Source: FEN-987 sp964598845 (lineage in GTDB: Archaea; Thermoproteota; Bathyarchaeia; 40CM-2-53-6). Taken from it: a stretch of DNA of 64,000 nucleotides. Below the pieces are notes generated by a model. It had not been told where the DNA came from and did not search any database. It worked only from the letters and a program-made list of their open reading frames with translations. Positions within the stretch are counted from its first letter, which is position 1. Each line of letters opens with the position of its first letter. Below, one piece after another: positions 51,843 through 61,313 of this stretch. The stretch is taken from positions 1 to 64,000 of the forward strand of contig CAZRDM010000003.1 in the NCBI GenBank assembly GCA_964598845.1. The letters run 5' to 3'. A program made the translations under genes and the position numbers.

Positions 51843-53668
51843 CGGGTCCGAACCTCACTCGATTGAGCACTCTGCCGACGTGCCGATTCGCTTTCTGCCC
51901 TCAAGTCTCGGAACCTCCTTGCTATTGAGAACACTTTTTCTCTTCTAGCGAGCGGGGTGAGCTCGAGATCAACGACTCCCCTGAGTAATCCCTTCATGAG
52001 CTGAACCTCACCCTTGACTAATTTGTCCGCTAGATACAGAAGTTGATTGTGGCCATAGGCCTCCAAGACTTCAGGATTGTCGCACGCAGACAAGATGAGT
52101 AGAACCAGGTCGTCTAGCTGACTGCGCTTTTCCTCGGTTTCAAGGAAGATATGTAGCTTGACCTTCCTCTTGTACTCGACAGCCATGACATCTTGCTCAA
52201 AGCCATTGTCATGATCTGACTGGAAGAGACGATCGTAAAGGAATACGGGTGCACGAATCTCAGGATCATGCTGGAAACTTCGCAGTTGGAAGTAGCATCT
52301 GACGAAAAGCTTCTCTCGGGTAATCGTCTTCCGCGCTGCCCTTAACTTAGTCTTTTCGTCAGGAGTAGCGATCAGCGTAGCCATACATCCATCGTAAGCG
52401 AATGTACGCCAAGGCGTCGGAAGAGATACTGAGTTGGCGGTGCTTACGATCGTGAGTAGCGCCTTATCCGACTTGAGTCCCGGCAAGGCGACTTTATCGT
52501 CCCTAAGAGTGAATGAAGTGGGCAACGCGGCTCGCGTAAAATCTGTGGCTGTCGTATCCTTCGCAATTCCTACGACTAACACTTGATGTTTGAGCGCTTC
52601 TTCAATAAGCGCCTCAAGTAAGAAAAGGTTCAGCGCATTCAGTTCCCTGACTGAGAGCCACCTTCCGTTGTCCATAATCAGCGGATGATTCCATTCATCG
52701 TTGGGATTGAAGATCCGTTCCGCAATCCCCAGCGCGAGAGCACGCACCTTTCGCCATGAAGCACTGAGGCGCTCAGAGGAGATCTCAATGGATTCTACAT
52801 CTTCCCTGAGGATGAGTCGCCTGCCAGCTTTCTCGTCGAGGTCTTGAAGCCGTTTCATTAACGAGTTGAATCTCTTCGGAGTCAAAGCGAATGATTCAGC
52901 CAATTCCTTTTTGGGGACGTTTGGATTGCGTATCATGAAACGAAGCGCGGCGTAAGGGAGATAGAATCCGCGAGGCGGGACGTACGTTAAGCTTGACCCG
53001 AAAACAGATGCAGAGTGCAAATCAAACCTCTCAACAGGACCTTGAGGAGTACTCAACCCCTCTAGAGCCACGGTTCGGCCTCTCAACATCAATGCCGCAT
53101 CGCGGTAAAGTGATGGATAGGTCCCTGAGAAGGGCCTGTCCAAGAACAGAATTCGAATCTCGCCATTTGCTGTGACCTTCCAAGCTAGATACAGTTCGGC
53201 CATAGTCATTAGGGCGAAAGGGATTCGCTCCATGGTTGCCCGGAAGTCCACTTCCGTTTCGATCTGTTCCGATGTTTGCACAAGGTTTAGGAGGTCTTCT
53301 TCCCAGAGCGGAACTGCCGCTGAAGCGAACAACTCCTCGGTACGCTCAGAGTTCAATAAGTCAAAGTCCACGCGATCTTCGTCAACTGTAAACCTGCATC
53401 TGTAGCCGCCTGCAGCTACGTAGAACAGCAGCATTTCGAGGACCTCATCGTAATCCATACTTCCGTCGATTCCCACTGCCACGCGAGGTTCAGGGAGAAC
53501 CTTAGCGATATCGAGCAGGCTCGCGGTGCGGATGGGGCACAGCTTTCTCACAATATCTGTACGATTCCTGAGCATATCCATTCTGGTCTGAAATAGACGA
53601 GCTAATTCGGCGGTACTTCGCCGTAGACCTCCCGCCAATGAAGACAACAACCGCTCACAGTACGCCAA
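51839..53668 (-). CDS. extended NurA-like nuclease partner of HerA
   Basis: 609 residues, larger than typical NurA (about 300-450). The first acidic strand of the NurA domain is 'PRVAVGIDGSMDYDEVLEML', and 'EIRILFLDRPFSGTYPSLYR' looks like the second active-site strand. A central segment with a winged-helix pattern ('VPKKELAESFALTPKRFNSL', residues about 270-310) splits the two halves, and the C-terminal 'LLILSACDNPEVLEAYGHNQ' resembles the end of NurA. NurA is a 5'-3' nuclease stimulated by HerA. The extra domain may recognise DNA. Not previously typical; assignment by position and motif. Confidence 0.65.
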   Translation of the reverse strand: MAYCERLLSSLAGGLRRSTAELARLFQTRMDMLRNRTDIVRKLCPIRTASLLDIAKVLPEPRVAVGIDGSMDYDEVLEMLLFYVAAGGYRCRFTVDEDRVDFDLLNSERTEELFASAAVPLWEEDLLNLVQTSEQIETEVDFRATMERIPFALMTMAELYLAWKVTANGEIRILFLDRPFSGTYPSLYRDAALMLRGRTVALEGLSTPQGPVERFDLHSASVFGSSLTYVPPRGFYLPYAALRFMIRNPNVPKKELAESFALTPKRFNSLMKRLQDLDEKAGRRLILREDVESIEISSERLSASWRKVRALALGIAERIFNPNDEWNHPLIMDNGRWLSVRELNALNLFLLEALIEEALKHQVLVVGIAKDTTATDFTRAALPTSFTLRDDKVALPGLKSDKALLTIVSTANSVSLPTPWRTFAYDGCMATLIATPDEKTKLRAARKTITREKLFVRCYFQLRSFQHDPEIRAPVFLYDRLFQSDHDNGFEQDVMAVEYKRKVKLHIFLETEEKRSQLDDLVLLILSACDNPEVLEAYGHNQLLYLADKLVKGEVQLMKGLLRGVVDLELTPLARREKVFSIARRFRDLRAESESARRQSAQSSEVRTR

Positions 53669-53770
53669 TGCTGTCAGGTTCTAATTTAGATAAGCGCGGG
53701 AGGCAGGTGCGGTGTTGGAGAGGAGACAGTAGCCATCACCTGTAAGTGGCCAACTAGAACCAGTCGTTTA

Positions 53771-53790
53771 TTTTAAATCGACTTATATAC
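53771..53790. promoter_or_regulatory. divergent TATA-like elements between NurA-like gene and asnS
   Basis: TTTTAAATCGACTTATATAC (53771-53790) holds one TATA-like box usable leftward (TTTTAAAT read as ATTTAAAA) and one usable rightward (CTTATATAC). They lie 103 bp from the NurA-like start and 136 bp from asnS. Confidence 0.4.
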
Positions 53791-53925
53791 ACAAAACTCA
53801 ATCATCCGGTCAGTAGGTCCCTGATCATTGGGTGGACGCTTTAACGCCGAGACCAGCTCGCCTTAGCGAGTCTCAAGAAGGTTTCCACCGAACGGCACCG
53901 CGACTTTTCGTAGGAGAGTAGAGGA

Positions 53926-55230
53926 ATGGTAAGTTACCCCACCATAGCAGAGATTTTCACGGGAAAACTGGATGAACGCCAAGTAGCCCTGAGGGGATGG
54001 TTGCATCACACCCGAACAGGAGGCGGGATACTGTTCCTCCAGCTACGCGATGGCACAGGGATCATCCAATGCACCTTGAAGAAGGACCGGACAGGTCCCG
54101 ACGAGTTCAAGGAGCTAGGCGAGATACCAATTGAGAGTACGATTGAGGTCACAGGGACGGTGAGGAAAGACCCACGTGCTCCACGTGGATATGAGATCGC
54201 GGGAGACAAAGTCACGATTCTCTATCGAGCAGAGGAAGGATTCCCCATCGCCAAGAAGTATCATGGTCCAGATTTTCTGTTGGATCATAGGCACTTGTTC
54301 ATCCGTAGCCCGAAGCTTCAGGCAATTATGCGTCTACGCGCGAAACTCATAGACGAGACACGCAGATGGCTTATCGATCATGGTTACTTGGAGGTTCAGG
54401 TTCCGATCCTCGTGACAGCCGCCGTTGAAGGGGGGTCGACTCTCTTTGAGGTTAAGTACTTTGACGAGAAAGCCTACCTTACCCAAAGCTGGCAACTCTA
54501 CGCTGAAGCCATGATTTCTTCCGTAGGCAAAATCTTCACTCTCGCTCCCTCGTTTCGGGCCGAGAAGTCTCGTACTCGACGGCACCTAACGGAATATTGG
54601 CATTTGGAAGTTGAAGAACCCTGGTTGGACCTTGATGGCCTCATGCGCATGGAAGAACAGCTCGCCACACACATCTGCCAGCGCATCCGACAGCAAATGC
54701 CTGAAGAATTGAAGATGCTTGGACGCGTCCCTGAGCAACTTGCAAAGATCAAGCCACCGTTTCCAAGAATTACATACGACAAGGCAGTGACATTGATCCA
54801 AGAATCAAGGCCTTCCTTCAAATGGGGAGATGACTTGGGGTGGGAAGATGAGAAAGCGCTCACAGAGCACTTCGACCTCCCCTTCTTCGTAGCTCGTTAC
54901 CCGAAAGGTGTGAAAGCCTTCTACCATATGCCTGACCCGCAGAACCCGAAAATGACGTTATCCGTTGACCTCCTCGCTCCTGAGGGATACGGAGAGATAA
55001 CCGGCGGTGGCCAGAGAATTCACGATTTGAAACAACTTTTGGATAGAATCAAGGAGGAAGGGTTGAATCGGGAAGCGTACAAGTGGTACATCGACCTACG
55101 ACGCTATGGAACAGTCCCGCACTCCGGATTCGGGATGGGAGTGGAACGCACTTTGGCCTGGATCTGCAAACTCCAACACATTAGAGACTCAATCGCGTTT
55201 CCAAGACTGATAAACAGAGTTTATCCCTAG
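53926..55230 (+). CDS. asnS: asparaginyl-tRNA synthetase
   Basis: 434 residues. The N-terminal OB fold is 'VALRGWLHHTRTGGGILFLQ' and the class II catalytic domain carries 'YLEVQVPILVTAAVEGGSTL', 'KIFTLAPSFRAEKSRTRRHL', 'EYWHLEVEEPWLDLDGLMRM' and 'GFGMGVERTLAWICKLQHIR'. 'EGGSTLFEVKYF' fits AsnRS rather than AspRS. It charges tRNA(Asn), so this organism need not depend on the amidotransferase route for asparagine. Intact. Confidence 0.93.
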   Translation: MVSYPTIAEIFTGKLDERQVALRGWLHHTRTGGGILFLQLRDGTGIIQCTLKKDRTGPDEFKELGEIPIESTIEVTGTVRKDPRAPRGYEIAGDKVTILYRAEEGFPIAKKYHGPDFLLDHRHLFIRSPKLQAIMRLRAKLIDETRRWLIDHGYLEVQVPILVTAAVEGGSTLFEVKYFDEKAYLTQSWQLYAEAMISSVGKIFTLAPSFRAEKSRTRRHLTEYWHLEVEEPWLDLDGLMRMEEQLATHICQRIRQQMPEELKMLGRVPEQLAKIKPPFPRITYDKAVTLIQESRPSFKWGDDLGWEDEKALTEHFDLPFFVARYPKGVKAFYHMPDPQNPKMTLSVDLLAPEGYGEITGGGQRIHDLKQLLDRIKEEGLNREAYKWYIDLRRYGTVPHSGFGMGVERTLAWICKLQHIRDSIAFPRLINRVYP

Positions 55231-55252
55231 CTGAAAACGGACATGGGAAGAA

Positions 55253-56107
55253 TTGCTTCAGATCAAACGGATGCAAGGTAGCGATATACCATTTGCCATC
55301 AAGCTTTCCAACCAAGAGAAATGGGGGACAACCCGCATAGACTTTGAACGGTTGCTGAACCTTAGTCCGAGGGGATGTTTCATAGCGTACCACGGAAGGC
55401 GGAAAGTGGGGTTGACCACCACAACGCGATACGGCAAGAGACTTGCGTGGATAGGAAATGTGGTCGTGGACAAGGATTTTCGTGGAAAAAACGTCGGCCA
55501 CCAGCTAGTCGAACACGCCATAGCGTACCTTCAGAAATTGAGGGTTGAACATATCGGTCTATACTGTTTTAAACGTAACGTCTCTTTCTACGAAGACCTC
55601 GGATTCGCGGAAGACACTCAGTTTCTGCGACTCCACCGCAAACCGAAAAGGATTACATTTCGAACAGTCCCACCCGACTTAGGACCTGCAATTTCGCTCA
55701 AGAGATTACTTTGGGCAGACCGGAGGGCATTCGGCGCGGACAGATCAAGGCTGATACGCTTGGTGCTCTCAACCGGAGCTGGGTGGCATGTTGGATCCGC
55801 TCAGAACTCCACGGGTATCTCGTACCTTCTTGTCAAGGACTATCATGACATGTACGAATATGGCCCTTGGGTGAATATTCGGACCCGGCGCGATTTGCCC
55901 ACCAAAATTCTTCTTCAGATCCTCGCCAAGACCCAAAGCAAACCGATTGAAGTTACTTGCCTGCGTGACAATGCGCAAGCCGTAACTCTTTTCAAAGCTC
56001 ATGACTTTCGAGTGATGGAAGAAGGCTACCGGATGTATTTCGGAAGGAAAGCGCATATCGCCGAAGACCGCGCTCAGTATGCGCTTGGATTCCTTGACAA
56101 GGGGTAG
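55253..56107 (+). CDS. tandem GNAT acetyltransferase
   Basis: 284 residues from a TTG. The first GNAT domain has 'LAWIGNVVVDKDFRGKNVGH' and 'QLVEHAIAYLQKLRVEHIGL', the acetyl-CoA RxxGxG/A-type loop (here RGKNVG). A second, degenerate GNAT-like unit follows ('LPTKILLQILAKTQSKPIEV', 'DNAQAVTLFKAHDFRVMEEG'). Substrate unknown. Starts 22 bp after asnS. Confidence 0.82.
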   Translation: MLQIKRMQGSDIPFAIKLSNQEKWGTTRIDFERLLNLSPRGCFIAYHGRRKVGLTTTTRYGKRLAWIGNVVVDKDFRGKNVGHQLVEHAIAYLQKLRVEHIGLYCFKRNVSFYEDLGFAEDTQFLRLHRKPKRITFRTVPPDLGPAISLKRLLWADRRAFGADRSRLIRLVLSTGAGWHVGSAQNSTGISYLLVKDYHDMYEYGPWVNIRTRRDLPTKILLQILAKTQSKPIEVTCLRDNAQAVTLFKAHDFRVMEEGYRMYFGRKAHIAEDRAQYALGFLDKG

Positions 56108-56127
56108 TCCGGTGGGGCTACCTCGCG

Positions 56128-57786
56128 TTAGGTGACTGCCTGCCGAAGAAGCGGCATCAGTTCAGGCGTTGGTTTGCCAAGTTTCCTGTCCAAAGCTGCT
56201 CTGATCAAGCCGTAGTATGGTGGGGAAGGCTTGCCGGGTCTCGATTTGAATTCACCGTGGAACTGGGTACCTAAGTAGTAATATTTGTCAGGAAGTTCGA
56301 AGATCTCCATCCTAGATCCATCAATGCTTCTACCTGAAAAGACACCTCCGCCCTTGACTATCGGCTCGATATAGTCAGGGTTCATCTCGTACCGATGCCT
56401 GTGTCGCTCAGAGATCACTTCGCGCCCATAGAGAGCACTTGCAATCGAGTTTGGAGTGATGCGTATCTCGTGGGCCCCCAACCTCATAGTAGCACCCTTG
56501 GAGTCAATGTTCCGTTGCTCTGGCATCAGATCGATTACAGGATGACGAGTATCAGGATCGATTTCGGTGCTGTTTGCTCCTGCAAATCCTAGGTGACGAG
56601 AGTATTCCACTACGGCTAGCTGGAATCCGAAACATATCCCCAACGTCGGGAAGTTATTTTCACGAGCGTATCTCAACGCAGCGATCTTGCCTTCTGTTCC
56701 TCTGGAACCAAATCCGCCTGGTACTAGCACCCCATCGTAGTGCGAAAGAATCGAGAGGTGGGGCGAGCTTTCTTCGAAGAGTTCAGTCTCAATCCAGTCG
56801 ATCTCCACCCTAGCGTTGCACGCCGCACCAGCGTGCTTCAATGCCTCGTTGACGCTGACGTAGGAATCCGCAAGCTCAGCATACTTGCCACAGAGGCCGA
56901 TCCGGACAACTTCTGTTGGATTTGCGATTCGATCGACTATTCGCTTCCAGTTGCTCCAGTCAACATTCCGTTTCTCAAGACTGTATCTCTCTGCCAAGAA
57001 ATCACCCATACCTTGAGTATCCAGTTCGATGGGCGTTTGGTAGATGGTTGGCAGGTCTGGAGACGCGAAGACGGCACGTTCTTCAACATTGCAGAATAGT
57101 GCTATCTTCTTTCTGGGACCTGAGAGAAGTGGCCCTTTGCTCCTAGCAACTATCATGTCTGGTTGAATACCTATTCTCCTCAGTTCCTGTACGCTATGCT
57201 GAGTCGGCTTAGTCTTTTGCTCTCCAACGACATCCAATACCGGAACGAGTGTCACGTGTGCGAAGAGAACGTTCTGCTGCCCTTCCTCAAGCCTAAGCTG
57301 TCGGGCAGCCTCCAAATAGGGCAAGCTTTCAATGTCCCCGACGGTTCCACCTATCTCCACTAGGAGGACATCGAGTTGAACCCTTGCGGCTACACTCTTG
57401 ACTACAACTTTGATCTCGTCAGTTATGTGCGGGATGATTTGGACGCACTGTCCGAGAAAATCGCCCCTTCGCTCCTTGTTGATAACGGATGTGTAGATTT
57501 GACCGGTTGTGGTGTTGTGGCTGCGAGTCAGATTGACATCCAAGAATCGCTCATACGTTCCCAAATCCATGTCGATTTCGCCGCCATCATCTGTAACGAA
57601 AACTTCTCCGTGGATCACTGGGTTCATTGTCCCTGCGTCAACGTTGAGGTATGGGTCGATCTTCATGGCAGAGACTTTGAAGCCTCTGACCTGCAAGAGT
57701 TTTGCGATTGAACCGGTGGTCACGCCCTTGCCAATTCCAGACATGACTCCGCCTGTGATGAAAAGAAATCTTGTGTCTGTCGGCAT
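56128..57786 (-). CDS. pyrG: CTP synthase
   Basis: 552 residues. Synthetase domain: 'LFITGGVMSGIGKGVTTGSI', 'KIDPYLNVDAGTMNPVIHGE', 'ERFLDVNLTRSHNTTTGQIY' and 'EIGGTVGDIESLPYLEAARQ'. Amidotransferase domain: 'LVPGGFGSRGTEGKIAALRY', 'LGICFGFQLAVVEYSR' with the nucleophilic Cys, and 'GTQFHGEFKSRPGKPSPPYY' with the His-x-Glu. It makes CTP from UTP and glutamine. Complete. Confidence 0.95.
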   Translation of the reverse strand: MPTDTRFLFITGGVMSGIGKGVTTGSIAKLLQVRGFKVSAMKIDPYLNVDAGTMNPVIHGEVFVTDDGGEIDMDLGTYERFLDVNLTRSHNTTTGQIYTSVINKERRGDFLGQCVQIIPHITDEIKVVVKSVAARVQLDVLLVEIGGTVGDIESLPYLEAARQLRLEEGQQNVLFAHVTLVPVLDVVGEQKTKPTQHSVQELRRIGIQPDMIVARSKGPLLSGPRKKIALFCNVEERAVFASPDLPTIYQTPIELDTQGMGDFLAERYSLEKRNVDWSNWKRIVDRIANPTEVVRIGLCGKYAELADSYVSVNEALKHAGAACNARVEIDWIETELFEESSPHLSILSHYDGVLVPGGFGSRGTEGKIAALRYARENNFPTLGICFGFQLAVVEYSRHLGFAGANSTEIDPDTRHPVIDLMPEQRNIDSKGATMRLGAHEIRITPNSIASALYGREVISERHRHRYEMNPDYIEPIVKGGGVFSGRSIDGSRMEIFELPDKYYYLGTQFHGEFKSRPGKPSPPYYGLIRAALDRKLGKPTPELMPLLRQAVT

Positions 57787-57889
57787 AGTCCACAGGAAGC
57801 ATCAGTGCAACTTAAAGTTTCCCCGCTAGGCAAATCAAGAAAGTTGAGAACCCAAAGTAGCTGCGTAGTCGAGTATTGCGCTGAGTTTG

Positions 57890-58570
57890 TTACTTCTGCA
57901 CTTGCCCTTTGAGTCTTCTAATCTCTTGGTTGATGAGATTCAACGCGACTCGTGCGGTGGATATAGCCTGTTCCAGTGACTGAGAACTCTCAGGTCCCCA
58001 GATCCTCGCTGCGCCCTGAGCTGTCTGTAGACCGACTTGGGAAAGGTAAACCACGCCCTCGCTCTCGAAGACAAAACCAGCGTTGACGAGGCCCTTCAGA
58101 GCCTCAGCTTCATGCTGAGAGAGCTCAAGTTCAGACCGTGGTTTCGCGTTTTCAGGAGCGTTGCAATTCGCCCTGAGCAACTTGATCAAGACGTTCGGCC
58201 CAGGAGGAACCCTATCTCCGAATTCCTTCTTAGCTGATTCTTCCAGCCTTCGCAATTGCTCTATTTTAGCGACAGCGTCAGTAATCGTCGTCAGACTCTT
58301 AGTGATACTAAGGAAGGACTGAACCACCGGACTTTGCGGATTCATCTTGTAAAGGGTTACTGCGCCCACATGTCTTGAAGGGGCAATTGCTTTCATTCTC
58401 TCAAGATCGTTCCATACTCTGTATAGGGTTGTCCTACCAATACCTGCTCGCTGTGCGATCTCAGTCTTGGTAAGCTCCTCGTTGGGACGCTGAGCTAGGA
58501 TGGTCAGAACTTTCATCTGAGGGCTTTTTGATAGGATTTCCATGAATGCGCTGGCTTCGTCTGCCGCCAT
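57890..58570 (-). CDS. winged-helix transcription regulator
   Basis: 226 residues. 'LAQRPNEELTKTEIAQRAGI' and 'GRTTLYRVWNDLERMKAIAP' form the DNA-binding helix-turn-helix and wing. Residues 90-226 are helical with several Glu/Gln-rich segments and end 'NQEIRRLKGQVQK', perhaps an oligomerisation helix. Ligand and target unknown. Divergent from the small wHTH gene at 58682. Confidence 0.65.
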   Translation of the reverse strand: MAADEASAFMEILSKSPQMKVLTILAQRPNEELTKTEIAQRAGIGRTTLYRVWNDLERMKAIAPSRHVGAVTLYKMNPQSPVVQSFLSITKSLTTITDAVAKIEQLRRLEESAKKEFGDRVPPGPNVLIKLLRANCNAPENAKPRSELELSQHEAEALKGLVNAGFVFESEGVVYLSQVGLQTAQGAARIWGPESSQSLEQAISTARVALNLINQEIRRLKGQVQK

Positions 58571-58681
58571 AGACTATCCCCAATCCATATGGAAAACAGT
58601 ATGGTATATTAATGTTCGCATTGCCAAACACCGGAGTTTCACGCGGATGGATAAATCGGGGGCCGGATAATCATCCCAACC

Positions 58682-58963
58682 ATGCCGTCTTCAGAGATGC
58701 TTTCAGAGCTGGAAGAGAAAATCCTGCTTGCCGTTTGGAAACTAAAAGGAATAGGAAAGAATATGGTAATGGAGGAAGCGGTCAAGGCCGATCTCGCAGA
58801 AGAAGGGGCCTATCATGAGTGGAGCAAATGGATTGCTAACCTGCGAAGGCAGGAATTTCTTGAAACCTCCAATCTCGACGGGCGGACTGCGTTCTCTCTA
58901 ACATCTCTAGGACTATCGATACTTAGGCGGCTCGAAGAAGATCGCTTGCAGGAAATCGGGTGA
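58682..58963 (+). CDS. small winged-helix protein
   Basis: 93 residues. 'SELEEKILLAVWKLKGIGKN', 'MVMEEAVKADLAEEGAYHEW', 'SKWIANLRRQEFLETSNLDG' and 'FSLTSLGLSILRRLEED' follow a PadR-like wHTH pattern. No partner domain. Divergent from the regulator at 57890, with about 110 bp between the two starts. Confidence 0.6.
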   Translation: MPSSEMLSELEEKILLAVWKLKGIGKNMVMEEAVKADLAEEGAYHEWSKWIANLRRQEFLETSNLDGRTAFSLTSLGLSILRRLEEDRLQEIG

Positions 58964-59230
58964 CTTTAGACCCGAACAGCTTGTCTCTTTAATCGGCAGA
59001 ATGAGGCACACCTCAATTCTCTGCAATAAGTTCTCTTTCTAGCCTAACACAAAAATACCAGCACTACATCTCCACCTATTGATGATGAATCCTTTAAGTT
59101 CAGAGCGCTCTCAGCCGGCGCGGTGATGGCACTCGACGGGCAGACTGAATCTCTGTCTCCCGTCGAACCAACAGTTGCTCCAACATACAGATAGAGTGTT
59201 CTTCTAGTCAACCTTAAATTTGCCATGCGG

Positions 59231-59244
59231 CCCCCATGAGGGGG
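59231..59244 (+). promoter_or_regulatory. hairpin holding the purA ribosome-binding site
   Basis: CCCCCATGAGGGGG: five C and five G pair around ATGA. The G-run (GAGGGGG) is a strong Shine-Dalgarno 7 nt before the GTG start at 59252, so a closed stem would hide it. Confidence 0.45.
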
Positions 59245-59251
59245 ACACTTA

Positions 59252-60259
59252 GTGGCGTGCACTGTAGTAGTCGGCGGCTTTTTCGGTGACGAAGGAAAAG
59301 GAAAGATTGTCGCCTACCTTGCTTTGAAAGATAAACCGTCAATTGTAGCTCGCGCGGGCGTTGGGCCGAACGCGGGACATACAGTTGAACATGCTGGAAG
59401 GCGATACTCCCTTAGACTTGTGCCAAGCGGTTTCGTATACGAGAAAGCTAGACTTCTGATTGGTCCGGGAGTCGCTGTTAATTCTAAGGTACTTCTAGAT
59501 GAGATTGAACAGACATCATGCAGATCCCGCTTTGGGCTTGACCCGCAGTGCGCGGTTATCGAGCAGACGCATATCGACGAGGAAACCAAGTCACAGCACT
59601 TGACTAGGACAGTTGGCACGACTAAGAGCGGAGTCGGAGCCTGCAACGCGGCTAGGGCCCTTCGTATGGTGAAACTGGCGAGAGATTTTCCTGAACTCTC
59701 ACCATATCTCAAGGATGTTGGAGCCGAGATCCACTCGGCACTCTCAAGCGATGATCTCGTGCTGGTTGAGGGAACACAGGGGACTTTTCTTTCACTCTAT
59801 CACGGCACATATCCGTTCTGCACATCCAAAGATACGACTGCATCCGCTGCCTGCGCCGACATAGGAGTGGGTCCGACTATGGTAACTGATGTCGTGGCGG
59901 TCTTCAAAGCCTTCGTGACAAGGGTGGGGACCGGCCCTTTGGATGGAGAGTTGTCGAGCGAGGAGACTCGAAAGAGAGGTTGGCAGGAATTCGGAACTGT
60001 GACTGGAAGAGAAAGGAGAGCTGCACCGTTCAATTTCGAACTTGCGAAACTGGCGGTCCGACTTAACGGGGTAACACAGGCTGCCATTACTAAACTCGAC
60101 ATCGTATTCCCTGAATCAAAAGGAGTCAAGGAATACAACGATCTTCCAATACCAGCGAAGGATTTCATTGATAGGGTTGAGAAAAACCTAGGAGTTGCGG
60201 TCACACTGATCGGAACAGGACCCTCAACTGATGAGGTTATCGAGAGACGAGAAGAGTAG
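59252..60259 (+). CDS. purA: adenylosuccinate synthetase (short archaeal form)
   Basis: 335 residues from GTG: 'VVVGGFFGDEGKGKIVAYLA' (GDEGKGK loop), 'NAGHTVEHAGRRYSLRLVPS' and 'TTKSGVGACNAARALRMVKL', then 'KDTTASAACADIGVGPTMVT'. It is about 90 residues shorter than bacterial PurA, as in other archaea. It converts IMP and aspartate to adenylosuccinate. Starts next to a hairpin containing its Shine-Dalgarno. Confidence 0.9.
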   Translation: MACTVVVGGFFGDEGKGKIVAYLALKDKPSIVARAGVGPNAGHTVEHAGRRYSLRLVPSGFVYEKARLLIGPGVAVNSKVLLDEIEQTSCRSRFGLDPQCAVIEQTHIDEETKSQHLTRTVGTTKSGVGACNAARALRMVKLARDFPELSPYLKDVGAEIHSALSSDDLVLVEGTQGTFLSLYHGTYPFCTSKDTTASAACADIGVGPTMVTDVVAVFKAFVTRVGTGPLDGELSSEETRKRGWQEFGTVTGRERRAAPFNFELAKLAVRLNGVTQAAITKLDIVFPESKGVKEYNDLPIPAKDFIDRVEKNLGVAVTLIGTGPSTDEVIERREE

Positions 60260-60273
60260 GACCGGCATCAGAC

Positions 60274-60975
60274 TCAGGAGCGTAGATTTCGTGCCAGCCA
60301 AGCCTCAATGGACGTAATGTGCTTGAAGGAGTTCGAGATTGGAGGCACGATTAGACCAGCAGGTATGGCTGCGACAAGAAGGTTCACCAGATTGTACAAC
60401 GCGGTGAAGAGAAGAGTATAGGTCAACACTGCGACATCATCTGCGAACTGCCATCCAGTCGATCTCTCAAGAGTGAATCTAGCATAAGACAGGTAGTCAG
60501 CCCCAAAGAAGACGGGTGCAACGTATACCAACACAGCATAGTTCACAGCAGTCATGGTTGCGATCCGCAATAGAATACCGCCGCCGAGCATCATGGATAA
60601 TGCGAGACTTGGATGAATCTTGCTCCCCTTCACATGACGATAGAGTCCGTTCCCGACCCAGAAACCCACCAACGTCGAAATGACGGCCACGAACTTTAGC
60701 ATAGGACCGAGCGGTGCGTCACTGCCTTGGAAATTGAGAAAAAGCCATTGTATGATCGCGGAGATCGCCGCGGCAGGCGGTCCAAACAGGAAGAATGCGA
60801 TGAGAATTGGGATCTCTGCGAAGTCGATTTTGAGGTATGGAATGAGGGGAAAGGGTATCTCCGCTTTGGCCAAAGTCAACAGTGCTGCGACTGCAGCAAA
60901 AACGCCTGCTCCAGTCAGCGTCACAGTTGTTCTCTGCGCCGAGAAGGATTGAGTCATCCTTCGTCGGCGCAACAC
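60274..60975 (-). CDS. ECF transporter S component (RibU-like)
   Basis: 233 residues with about six hydrophobic segments: 'TLTGAGVFAAVAALLTLAKA', 'IPYLKIDFAEIPILIAFFLF' and 'YNLVNLLVAAIPAGLIVPPI'. 'YLKIDFAEIP' is the signature of RibU/FMN-type S components of energy-coupling factor transporters. ATPase and T subunits are not in the window. It probably imports a flavin or vitamin. No riboswitch is seen upstream. Confidence 0.75.
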   Translation of the reverse strand: MLRRRRMTQSFSAQRTTVTLTGAGVFAAVAALLTLAKAEIPFPLIPYLKIDFAEIPILIAFFLFGPPAAAISAIIQWLFLNFQGSDAPLGPMLKFVAVISTLVGFWVGNGLYRHVKGSKIHPSLALSMMLGGGILLRIATMTAVNYAVLVYVAPVFFGADYLSYARFTLERSTGWQFADDVAVLTYTLLFTALYNLVNLLVAAIPAGLIVPPISNSFKHITSIEAWLARNLRS

Positions 60976-61004
60976 TAGCTACCTACTTATAATAGAGTTT
61001 CTAC

Positions 61005-61313
61005 TCATTTTCTAGTATCGCTGCAATACATCTTGTCACCGCCCGAATATGCCTTCCGCGGAACAAAGACAGCTACACGTAAAGCCCTGTAAACTCGTTT
61101 CGAATCTGACAGGATCAACGACTGAGCCTCTCCCAAAAGTCGATGCGCAGTCTTCAGCGGGTCATCCGATCGGTCATCGTTGCTTCCTTGCTCCGGGTCA
61201 TAGTCGCCGAATCCGTGCAGGATCGATATCTGAAATGCGCCGTATTCTGCTTCTGCAGCGGACTTCCAGAGCAGAAGTGAATAGGAGTCTTTATCGTTGG
61301 CGGTCCGAACCAT
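61005..61313 (-). CDS. hypothetical protein
   Basis: About 102 residues from the ATG ending at 61313. 'DKDSYSLLLWKSAAEAEYGA', 'RSDDPLKTAHRLLGEAQSLI' and 'SDSKRVYRALRVAVFVPRKA' read as plausible coding sequence. No family recognised. Its start overlaps the start of the opposite-strand HTH frame by 17 bp, so one of the two starts is probably later. Confidence 0.4.
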   Translation of the reverse strand: MVRTANDKDSYSLLLWKSAAEAEYGAFQISILHGFGDYDPEQGSNDDRSDDPLKTAHRLLGEAQSLILSDSKRVYRALRVAVFVPRKAYSGGDKMYCSDTRK

